DNA of 64,000 nt from Myripristis murdjan (Eukaryota; Chordata; Actinopteri; Holocentriformes; Holocentridae): contig NC_044001.1 of NCBI RefSeq assembly GCF_902150065.1, positions 16,435,439 to 16,499,438 of the forward strand, given 5' to 3'. This document shows positions 36,015-47,700 of this stretch, in pieces. Every line of letters starts with the position of its first letter. The first letter of the stretch is position 1. Position numbers and translations under genes: made by a program. The notes under the pieces were generated by a model that had not been told where the DNA came from, did no database searches, and saw nothing but the letters and a program-made list of their open reading frames with translations.

Positions 36015-36827
36015 AGAAGAGTCACTTCCGTGAACTGAGAAGGAGGCGCTAAGTCGAGCGCCCCCTAGTGTTGAGTAGAGGGTCCGACATTTAGCTGGTA
36101 ATCAATTTGAATGGAGTTTCTGTGGTGGTGATGAATAACTGCCCCAGGACTCTGCGGGATAAAATCCCAAAATCTGGATTTCTGCACATTTCCATTTTTG
36201 TCACATTTACTCGCCACATAGGCTCGCGGAGTTTTCAACAATTTTCAGCGTACGAAAATTGAAAAATACAAATAAAAAACACCAGGGCTGTTTTTTTCTT
36301 TCCTTCATTTGATTAAATTCAAGTCAAGTACATGAGGTATACATGTTGCAGTTTTTTTTTTCGTTTGAAAAGTTGCTGTAAATATACTTCAGTATGAAAA
36401 TAATATATAGTCAATTACAATAAGCAACAAATAACAAAATGTAGGAAAAAGAAAAAAAAAACGTCAGCGTCTGCAGACTAATTGGAGTAAATTTGAAATG
36501 CATGCGTTATCTAATAGTTAAAAAAAAAAGTTGTGATTTCTGAATTTTAAAATTTCAGCAGCAGTCAAATATGTTTTAAAATCAGAATCTTTAACATATA
36601 AAGGGAGTTTTTTTTTTGTTTGTTTGTTTGTTTTAACCAAATCATCTTATAAATATAGCATTTATGATTTATAATTTATAGTATTTAGGTCAAACTTGCT
36701 TCTGTGGGGGAAAAAAAAAATCCTAAAATCTGGTTCTCGGCAGTTTCCGTGCTCACTCTTCGGGTCTGTTCGGCCCCGCAAGGCCTGCTGGGTAAGCACA
36801 TCAGTCTTTCCCCTTTGAGGAAGCACC
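36015..36827. promoter_or_regulatory. Divergent intergenic region between dnajc30-like gene and iah1
   Basis: About 0.8 kb between two outward-facing genes. An ETS-like CACTTCCG lies just upstream of the dnajc30-like ATG at about 36027-36034, and the 36740-36800 stretch before iah1 is GC-richer. The middle is AT-rich with A and T runs. Shared regulation is possible but not shown. Confidence 0.35.
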
Positions 36828-37773
36828 ATGTCCAAATTAAAAACAATAAATTGGCCTCAGCTGGTGTTATTCGGCGACTCCATCACTCAGGTCAGTTCGC
36901 GGCGATATTGGGCTTCACACACCGTCAGTCTGATAACCTGTGACTGTTTTATTCGTGCTCTTGCTCTCTCTTGCTCTTTCTGTCTCAGTTTGCTAGTTTC
37001 AGCTTTTGGCTGACTGAGAGTGTCTGAGTCGCTCTTGAACCTGAGAGTTGTGTCTAACCTGGGTGACGGTGTGGTGTTGTGTCTTTCAGTTTGCTTTCCA
37101 AGCCGGCGGATGGGGCTCAGAGTTAGCCAACAGACTAGCGAGGTGAGTGTTTGCCTCTTTATCTTGGTGGCAGCTCAGATTAAGTGACACAAACTAATAA
37201 TGTTCATCACTGAGATTCAAGCAGCTCTGGACTGCTGCACCCCTGTCCTGTCACAGCTCTGAGCAGAGATGTTACTGTTCCTGATGCATGCAGATTGTGT
37301 GTTAACTTTGCTGTAAATCTGACCCTTGTTTTGCCCCATCAGAAAGTGTGACGTGGTGAACAGAGGACTGTCAGGCTACAACTCCAGATGGGCCAAGATC
37401 CTCCTGCCTCGCCTCATCAGCAGCCAAAACTCAGCGGACCACCACATCGTCGCTGTCACTGTCTTCTTCGGGGCAAACGACTGCGCCCTCGAAGGTCTGA
37501 TTTCATCTAGGAAACCTCATCATCATCATCATCATCAGCATGTGAGAGCAGAAAGAGTGATGTCCTCATGTCTGATGGACACACTGACACCCCTGTTGTC
37601 CTTTTTCCAGATAAGAACCCGCAGCAGCACGTCCCTCTGCAGGAGTATTCAGACAACCTGAAGGAGATCGCCACACACCTGGCCTCGGCCGGTGTGTCCG
37701 CAGACAGGGTCATCTTCATCACACCGCCTCCTCTCCACGAGTCCGCCTGGGAGAAGGAGTGCATACTGAAAGG

Positions 37774-37817
<44 letters not shown>

Positions 37818-39320
37818 ATACACACATGCATTTCTCTTACATCTCTGTGCTCATGCACCGACCACTGTGATAGCTGCAGACCTTTGCTTTGTGTCTCTGA
37901 ATGCTCATGTCAAGACAAAGGATGTGCCGAAAGAGTTAGTTGTACTTATTTTCTTTACACTTTTCCATTTCACACATTTTGTTTCTCAGGACTATTTCAA
38001 GGCATCGCTTTTAAAAACAGATTAATGACATTTTGGGGGGAAAGTATAAAAAAAAAAAAAACAACTGTTGCATGCTTCACATAACATATTTTCTGATCCC
38101 AAGTCCATATTTGGCTTCAAAAACTAATATTGCCTATGCTTTAGCCTACAAGTCTGATTTTTTTTTTTTTTTTTTTTGACTGGGGAATTTTTTTTTTTTC
38201 TTTATAGAAATGAATACAATTGGAAATGCTTCTGTCTTTTTTATCAAATAATTGAAAGATATTCTGGTTAGTTTTGTGTAAGCTTTTTCCATCTTTCAAG
38301 GTTTAAAACATTATCTTTTATTTATCTTTTCTGTATGTACTTTAGGGTATAGCAGGGCTCACCTGTTTGCAGGCTGTGTCATAACAGTACTGATTGTACT
38401 GTTCCTGATAATACCTCTGTGACAAAATTCATTTTCATTAGTCAAAACAAACAGTAAACAGTCATAATGGAAGACACTCAGCATTTAAAATCTGAGGCCT
38501 AATAAAAATGACCTTGCCACGAGTCGCACACAAAGGCCTTGCTGCACAGCTTTAACAGAACAGAAAACCCTGTTCTGCTTCTCGTGTTGACGTCTTGGTA
38601 TGAGATTAAATTACAGAGGAGCTTGAATTCTTGGTCAGTACAGTTTTTTAAGCTAAACTGTAATATAAATGACAGAGAACTCTTACACTGCTACTTAGGT
38701 TAAATTTGGGCATTTTGTGTACAAATTATTCGATTTGTTTTTCACGCTTATGAGTTATGAGGTTATGAATGTCCCTCTGTTTCTCTCGCAGGATGTCCTC
38801 TGAATCGTCTGAACTCAGTAGCAGGGCAGTACGCTCAGGCGTGCGTCCAGGCAGCCGGCCAGTGTGGCGCAGACGTCCTGGACCTCTGGACGCTCATGCA
38901 GAAAGACGGACAGGTGGGCAGAGCCGCTGTTTGAGTTCGGAGGCTGTTTTTACAAGTAAATCCTTGAAAGCTTAACTTTGTCATAATGAAAGCCTGTTTT
39001 ACTGATGCTGCCTCTTCCTGTTACACTTTCTTACACTTTTTACCAGTGCAAGATTTTGTTCCCCTGAGAAAGCACTCTCCCTCTGCCTCCAGAGAAATCT
39101 TCCATTAATCCATTAAAGTTGTGTTTTGTCTTCTGCCACTCAGGACTACACAGTCTACCTCTCAGATGGACTTCATCTCTCAGAGAAGGGTAACCAGTTT
39201 GTGGCCGAGCACCTGTGGGGGCTGCTGGAGAGCCGTATGGCCAACCTGCCCTTCATCCTGCCCTACTGGGGGGACGTGGACGCCGCGAGCCCAGAGAGCA
39301 GCCTGCTGTGTGAGCAGTGA
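36828..39320 (+). CDS. iah1: Isoamyl acetate-hydrolyzing esterase 1 homolog (SGNH/GDSL hydrolase), complete, 6 exons
   Basis: Serine esterase of the SGNH/GDSL fold; the yeast homologue hydrolyses isoamyl acetate, while the vertebrate substrate is not firmly known. Exons: 36828-36890, 37090-37142, 37343-37494, 37611-37772, 38792-38913 and 39144-39320 (TGA), summing to 242 aa (human 248). Block I, FGDSITQ, has the nucleophile at Ser18. The Gly block is [10 protein letters not shown], the Asn block is FFGANDCAL, and the catalytic Asp/His pair is in [11 protein letters not shown]. The fourth exon's donor runs straight into a (CA)n repeat (GTCACACACA from 37773). The gene is convergent with adam17. 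Confidence 0.95.
37774..37827. repeat. iah1: (CA)n microsatellite at an iah1 donor
   Basis: The CA run starts within the 5' splice site of the fourth iah1 exon (exon ends 37772). Confidence 0.95.
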
Positions 39321-40997
39321 GGAGGACCTGGCGAGTTGAGAGCATGACACTGGACTAAGACCTAGTTTTGAAGCAGTGGAGCAATTTCAGATCTGGTGAA
39401 CTGAAATAACACACACACACACACAGTGATACAGTGAGGGGGAAAAAATGTATTGACCAGTATGTGAAATGTGAGACGTATCTCAATTATCTTGTAAAAT
39501 ACACAATAAAGATTTTTTTTTATTATTATAATTAGGTTATGTGTAGTCAATGCAAGCAATAACTAAAAAAGAACACAAAGGTGGACATTTAAAAAGCATA
39601 GAAACGTTAATATACACATTATCCATCCTATATATCACACATGGCATCTGCTAGATCTGTACCCAGCAGTTCACATCCATACAGGAGAGCCAACGGAATA
39701 AAGGCAGTCTACATTTTACATTTTGACATATGAGAGACATTTTTACACAGGCAACAGTGGTGACAAAGCATTAAATAAGGAAGGGAGATGCACGGCTCAA
39801 ATTGGCACACAGAACAAAAACCAAGTGGCAGGGGTATCAGGAGAAATTACATTTGACCATCTCTGAAAAATCGCAAAGTAATTCAGGATGGCCAGATTCC
39901 ACTTCATCGATTGGGAAGTTTCCTCAGCTTTCAGTACAGAGAGAAGTAAGCAAGGAAACAGTTCAGGCACAAATTCGACAAGGCACTACAGTAAACTGGA
40001 GGTGAAAATGGACAGGTAGAACACATGACAGCTATCATCAAACCATAATGACAACTTTCTCTTATGATCCCTTACTTTTCAAAGTAGTTTTACTCACACA
40101 AACTAAATTTAATACTGGACAGGCTATTATTACTTGTTCCTTATACAGTATTAAAACTTAACAACTAAAGGTACAATGGTCGCAAATGTTGCACAAGCCT
40201 GTAATTTTAACCAGAAAAAGGTATTGATGACACAAAGCGCCGTATGTACATTTAAAAAAAATGCAGTTCATCATTCAATGATATGAACAATACTTTTAAG
40301 TGCAGTTATGACACAAATAAAGGATATAACCATCTTTACTCAAGTTAAAGTTCAATTAGTCTGCAGCCCAATAGTTTACCAATAATGATAATCATTTGGG
40401 AGACGGGAGGGTGTCAAGACTGAGAAATTAAATGAGGATTTCTTCACTTCTGATTCATGTCGACAGCAAAACAGACAGCGCTACTAGATCAACTTTGCTG
40501 GTCTCTGGACTTGTTTGGTTAAGGAAAACTAGGATCATATTTAACCATGACGTAAAAACAGAGGAAAGATCATTTAGCTTCGAGATACACTAGGCCGGGG
40601 ACCAGCCCGTGGCATATCACTCACCTAGATTAACTTCCACAGACTAATTTTCTAGGGTTCATCTAATCAAGGACCATTTCTAGTGCTTTAACATAAAAAA
40701 AAAAAAAAAAGCTAAGCGCATTTTCATCCCTACACACGTCACGACACGACATCACTCAGTAGCTATTCTGGACTGCAGTCACTGGCATTACAAGACTACT
40801 CATGCAGCATCTGTACTGGTCGTTGAATCCACATCTTACAGCTCACCAAATAATATTCACATCAAGTATTGCCTGAAATCTGGTCCTCAGTTCATGTGAC
40901 ATATATTACATTACCTTTGAATGAATGCTCTGTTTGTCGATGAGAAGAATGCATGTAATGCTTTATACGTTCACTAAACACATCAGGGGGTGTTCAC
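39321..40997. other. Convergent 3' UTRs of iah1 and adam17
   Basis: The iah1 AATAAA is at 39505-39510 on the + strand. The first strong minus-strand AATAAA for adam17 (TTTATT on +) is at 39519-39524, so the two transcription units may end within a few tens of bases of each other. The rest of the interval, 39525-40997, would be adam17 3' UTR of about 1.5 kb. No gene is seen inside. Confidence 0.5.
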
Positions 40998-41753
40998 TCA
41001 GCACTCCGTCTCTTTAGTGTCAATGCAGGCCTGTCTCTTGAGGCGGCGCCGGTCCCGGGCCGACAGGCTCTGTTCTGTCAGATCCTCGTAGGAGGATTTC
41101 GTAGCCGACGAGTAGGCTCCTCCGGTTGTTAAATCTTCCTCCGACAGCCCCTCCTCTCCCAGGTGAGAGTCGCTGCTGTTGTCCTCCTGGATGGTGGCCA
41201 TCCGCACCCCTCCGCTGGCCGGGGTGGGGCCGCAGCTCGTGCCTGGGACCGGGGTACTGCTGCTGCTGCTGCTGCTGCCCGCAGGTGGTGGCCCTGGCTG
41301 CTGGTGTGGTGGAGGCAGGGAGGAGGGCGCGGTCCGGCCGGCGAAGGAGGAGGGAGGTAGTGGAGGCTTGACGATGCGCACGGATGCTGACTCGAGGCCG
41401 CTCAGCATTTCTTGACTCTGAAGAGTGAGGAGAACATGTGAGCGAAAGACACATCGAAGCTGCCTGTGTCTTTGACCGAGGCCGGGATGCTTTCCATTCT
41501 TTACTCCATTCTGTTAAAATTACAATATCAGCTATTTCTAACCCTCTATGTTTTACATAGTTTAGCTTTGTTTTCCTTTGTTCTTCTATGATCTTTCAAT
41601 CGTAAAAAATAACTAGCTTCCATTTTTTAAGTATCTCTATTACCAGTGGATGGATTGAGTGAAAAAAAAAAAGAATAATATGGAAGGTACCCCCAGTCTC
41701 GGTCTGCTCCAATCAAACTACAAAGGACTGAACAGAACACTGTGCAGACAGCC

Positions 41754-41784
<31 letters not shown>

Positions 41785-44700
41785 ACACAACCACCTAATT
41801 AACATGATCCTCTTCTCATAAGTGGCTCTAAACAGCAGCAGATGCAAACTTAAAATGTCTACACACTCTCCATCCGGCCTCACAAAAGACAACAAGGTGC
41901 AACCTCTTCAGTCCTCTTCTCAGTTTAAAAATTCTCAAAATGCACTCTTGCTTCCTTGAGGTAATCTCTGATTAGACATGGTGTCAGCTGTGCAGCTGAA
42001 CAAGCGTTTGCACCTATCCAGTCACTTTACACAAGCACTATCCTCAGGTTGAGCCTTTTCTCGCTTTATGAAGTGAAACACAGAAGACTTTGAGCGCTGC
42101 AAATGAGAAACTACATCAGTGATTACATCAAGAAATAAGGGACTGCAAGAGTATCCTAAATGTGGGCCACTGACCATGCATCATCATGGACTCAATGGCA
42201 ACGCATCGCAACACCAAGCCACGGTACACGCACTCACCTATGGCGGGAGCTCTACTACAAACTTCCACCATCTGCTGCAGTTCCATTGAGAATGGGAGGG
42301 GCCAAGGCAAAGAGTGATGGACAGGTCATTTGGAGCTCCAACCCAACTGAGGACTTTACTGATTAACTGCCTCATCGATATGCACTCTGTCCCAGGTCAG
42401 ACCTTCTCCCAACTCTAGACCGGCTCCTGTCCTTGACCCCCATATATTCAATTCAGAGAGTCAATTTTGCACCACATTTGTCAATGTGGTGCTAGTAAGC
42501 TTTAGAAGCACTAATAGGTTACAATGGCACATATCTCAAAATTTCAACATATAACTAATAACAAAATATATATATATATGATCTATATGTATTACTTAGT
42601 TTGACAGTGCAAAAATTTCTTTTTAAAGGTCAAACGTACTAACATTTCTCTTTCATGTTTAAGGAAGTAAGATAAAAAACAAAATGTATATAATTTTATG
42701 TTTACTGATAGTCATTATTTTTTATACACTTTACAACTACTGCAATACACAACGAAGGGATATATTTGGTATTTTGGCACAGCAGGTAAATACTTAATCC
42801 TAGTTTTGTTTTTTGGGGGATTTTTAGTTGCATTGCTGGACTACAGACGATATGAATCTTCTGATGAGATTGTGCAATACAACAAATTTTATTTATCCAA
42901 TTAGACGTGCAGTTTTTCAGAAACAAATTTAGGAAAAGGCAAATCCAAGATCAATCGATATCTGTGCTCCCCGTTCCTCCCAAATCACATGATGTCAGTA
43001 TGTTAAAAAAACATAAAGCGCTGTGGGGTCGTATTAATCTGGTTAGTAGGGCAGCAAGACCAGTGCACAGGACTACGAACATGCACAGCCTCAGACAGAG
43101 GAACTTACACTGGGAGGGTAGTAGAAGGACTTGGTGTTCTCCTCATACTGCTGGTCCAGGCGTTTGTCCTGCAGAGAAAAACAGAGGACTTAATTATGAT
43201 AGCTGGGATAGAAGGCATCTATTTTAAACAAAGATGATGTAACAGAATCCAAAAAGACAATCGGTTTTGTGCCTAGAGGGTTAATGTCAGATGATGTACG
43301 GTGGTGTCTTACCACGCAGTGAACCAGGATACTGAGGGGAATCCAGAAGATGAGGGAGAACACAACGACTGAGCCCACTATGTTGTCTGCCAGGAACTTG
43401 CCTGATGGGGGGGAGGGTACGACGAGACAGAAAGACGGAGCATGAGAAATACACAGAGGCAGACAAAACTCTGACTCAAAACTGAGGTCAATTCAAAATT
43501 TCCATGTCAAGAACAAGGAAAACACTGCTTCAAAATCATCATTCAGTAATAATACATTTTATTTAGTATTATGAGTTATTTTGTAAGGTGTCATTACTAT
43601 GAAAAGGTGGATATGTCATCTGCCCGTCACGAAAACCTGTATTTGTGTTTAGATTCCACAGTACTATACTGTGGTTGACTTACCAAATGTGTTTATGTCC
43701 AGCTTGTCAATGAAATCCCACAGCCTTTCGATCACATCCTGCACTTGCTTCATGCACTTCCCCTGTGAGAACAAGAGGATATTGACAGAATTCATGAAAA
43801 CACACGCTGCAAACCAGTAAATTTGTTTAAACATTCAATCTGCCGTTCCTTAAGATCGTTCAAAGTAGTTATTGTGATAAGATTATGTGAAGATATGAAA
43901 ACAATCCAGTCCAAGTCCACTTTCCAGTCTTTGGAGTAGTGAGACAGATAAACCTTTTAGGAAAACTCCCTCTCTACTGCGTATACTGTAAAAGTAACAA
44001 AACTTGCACTGAAATGGCTAAGACATCTTATGCTCTCTGTGCCTTCTATTTGAAACAGCCAGCAGAGGGAGATAAAGCCTCATAATCTCAGGCTATTGTA
44101 AAGTCTATTGAAACGCAAGTGATTGAAAATTACAAATACTTTGATAATTTGTTGAATTATTATTGCTGCTATTATAATCCTTTGATGTTTTTGACCACTC
44201 TGGTGTTTTTATACTTGGGTAATGTTTATGCTCTTGAAACTACGCAAGGTGACTGCTTGAAATTGTGTACATGGAGCAGTGCATTGCTAGAAAAGAGGCA
44301 AAAGCAAAATAAGGTACAATAAAGTATAACCTAGTATGACCTGTAATCTAAGCTAACAAAACAAAAGGCTGGGTCACTCACGCCCTCGTCACAGAAGCCC
44401 ACAGTGCAGGGTTTGCCCTTGCGTAGAAAGAGAAAAGTGCCTTCGGACTTGATGAAAGGAGAACAGGTGCCATCTTTGCCCCTGCAGCACACTTTACAGG
44501 AGTCCTCGGTTTCTGGAAAAACAAGATATTACATGAAATACAATTCAACAGGTTTATACCTTTGCAAAATGGCAGGGCACAAACTAACTTCACTTTAGCA
44601 TTTACGACATATACTGAAAGAATGAGGGAGACTGAACCCATTCATTCCTTCAGACGCCATTGAGCTGAACCGACTGCGGCAGTAGCTGAGAACAATCTCT

Positions 44701-47700
44701 TTATTCTCTGTAAAACAGCATGGAGCCCAATACCAAATCTTCTGCTTCATTATTTATTAACAAACATACATATTTCTCAAGCAAGGTAAAATCTATGTTG
44801 ATCAATGTAAGTACAAAAAAAACAGAAACACATTCTGGTATGTTCCTGTAATGTAAATCTGTAAAACTGCTTGATTGTGTGACATTCCCCCCCTGTCTGG
44901 AATACACCTCTCTACATGCCTTGTCTGGTGGGAAATCAGCTGAAGTTTACACAATACATTTTCAGCAAACACCACTACCCGTTGTCCACGCTTGAACATT
45001 TTTGATCTTGTGACAGATGAAGTGGCCCTTACCGTTGCAGGCACAGGACTGAAGGTTTTGTGTGGCCTCACAGAAGGGGTTGCACTCCCCATCGCGACAC
45101 AGGCCACTGTCGACACAGATGGTGCCGTCAGGGGCGTTTTCAGGAGGAGGACACTCACTGCTGTTGCCTACAACGGGGAGCAAAGGTAAAGAGCTCAAGT
45201 AATGTTTAAGGTCACGTGAACTACTAGGTGGATGAACACAGATGTTTAGGGAGGCACTGCTGATTTATCCACCTTCTTCTATGAGACAAATTACTGCAAG
45301 TTATCTCATCAAATAAAATGACTACATGCTTTCACTGTATTTTTAATTGAACTCAAATAGCAAATAACACCCATCAGCGGTGTACAGAGCTTCTAACACA
45401 ACCGTCACTGCAGTCGTTGTAAGTCTCCAGCAGGGGGTGCTCACCTGTGCAGCTGGACATGCCTTTACAGGTAGCACTGATGGGCTCTTGGCACCTCTTC
45501 CCTGCCCGCTCAAACATGCACTTCCTGCAGCACGGGCTGTTCCTGTCACTGTGAGAAAAACAGACGTAACAGAGTGTCTGAGTGACTCAAAATGGCAGCA
45601 CATGAACAAAAAATGTATGAGATCGGCAGTTGAATGACTATCCTGCATGATTAATAAGATCAAAATGTAATGGTCTTCTTTGCGCAACTTTTGTCAACTT
45701 GTGTCAACTGTGCCACAGAGGAATGAATGTATGTATGAATGAATGAATAAATAAATAAATAAAAACGTTTTGCCCTATACAGAGGCCCCAATGTTTGGGT
45801 GTGAATTTACACGAGTATTTCATTTACAAAGCTGGAGCTCGAACCTGCACTGGGAGCCTGGTTTGAACCTGCAGTCTGCTGTGCAGCAGGGGTCATCGTT
45901 GAGGTGGAGCAGCCCAGGATCACACTCCTCCCCCTCCTCCACCCGGGAGTTCCCGCATACTTTGCTGTTCCTCTCCTTGAAGCACACAGGAGCTTTGAAA
46001 CGCAATGTCTTCCCGATGGAGATCTTGCTGCAGTTGGAGAAACGCTTTGGTAGAAAAACAGAAGAAGGCAGGGGGTTAGAAATATTCATATGTGGATTCA
46101 GTCTTTGCCTAAATGTGCAATGTAATCAGGGTTCCCATGAAAGCAAAAATGGGAGAAGTAGGGCAGTTGAACCTCTAGTGCAAGAAATACAACTTCTGGG
46201 TGACTGTTAATGCAAATTAATAAGAGTCAGATGCATATTTTATTGATGTTGAAGGAGGTAGGCCTACTGACAAATGAGGTAACACGGAGTGGAAAACAGG
46301 TACCTTGTTGTTGACGTGGTCTCCACTCACAGCAATTGGGTACATGACAAACTTGCCCCCGTCGTCGTCACTGGGTGCACAGTGTGGGATGTTATCAGGG
46401 TCATGCTCTGCTCCAAAGTTGTGGCCCAGCTCATGGGTTGTCACCAAATCTGCTTCCTGGTGGGTAACGGCACAAGCACACAGACATATCAGTTATTAGT
46501 AATAAACATTTGACTGTATGTGTTAGAACAAGAAGTTCCAAAATACACAAAAAACAATGCTATGAAGCAACATATGTACAGCTCTTTGCAGCCCTGACAT
46601 CATTTCTTAAATGATGGGACACTAATGTTGAAGGAGAATCTCTGTCACATGCAACTGGATTTAAAAATGAAAACCTGTATGACAAACAGCTTATAATAAA
46701 TGTTAACAGCTGGCATATCTAAAGGCTGCTGGTGCACAACGTTAAGCAACATACTGAGACATAAGCTATGAAAAGGCAGCAGCGTTAATTAGTCATAACA
46801 CTGACAACACAGGTGTGTCTGCTCTACTTTTTGGCAGAATGACTTATTGCATGAAGTTGCATCATCCTGGACGAAACTGAGTGCACCCAGTAATTTATTT
46901 TGTTTTTCAGTGACACAGAAGAGTGACAGAATGAAACACACCTTGGTTAGAATGGTTTTCCCATAGTTCTGGGTGCTGGTCAAACCTGTGTTGAGGTAAG
47001 TGGGCTTCCTGACAGAGTGAGATGGGTAGTACGCTACAAAGATAACAAAATGTAAGAAAGATATGTCAGTTATCAGTTTTGTTTTACATTAATCTGTGAT
47101 TCGTACATATTTTTGATATTCAAAATGCACAGACTATTCTGTCATATTATGTGTGATACGTATTAGCATCTTTTCAAATATACTACCAGCCTGGCATTAT
47201 ATGAAACATCTGATTAGTTGGTATATGGATAATAGATATATCTCCATGACATTCCCAAAGCATTCAGGTATGTATCATTTTCCATAGAGTCTCCTGACTT
47301 GAGAACTTTTACAGATTTTCTGTAATGGTTGGGATCTAAAGAGTTTTTTAAAACATGGCACACAAGTAAAGCAAAGCCCCACAAAATGCCATCATCATCA
47401 TGCAATATTTCACATACAGTACAGGCCAAAAGTTTGGACACACCTTCTCATTCAATGCATTTTCTTTATTTTCATGACTATTGACATTGTAGTTTCTCAC
47501 TGAAGGCATCAAAACTATGAATGAACACGTGGAGTTATGTACTTAACAAAAAAAGGTGAAATAACTGAAAACATGTTTTATATTCTAGTTTCTTCAAAAT
47601 AGCCACCCTTTGCTGATTACTGCTTTGCACACTCTTGGCATTCTCTCGATGAGCTTCAAGAGGTAGTCACCTGAAATGGTTTTCACTTCACAGGTGTGCC

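Noticed and set aside
41020-41454. Alternative minus-strand frame over the last adam17 exon, and + strand Ala/Leu-rich frames
   Set aside because: Wrong-frame readings of the GC-rich tail exon; the frame ending KETEC is the one matching ADAM17.
42128-42310. Minus-strand open frame of 60 codons in an adam17 intron, followed by a GTGAGTG donor-like sequence
   Set aside because: No homology recognised, and splicing from exon 18 to exon 19 is in frame without it; possibly a repeat. Not enough for an alternative exon.
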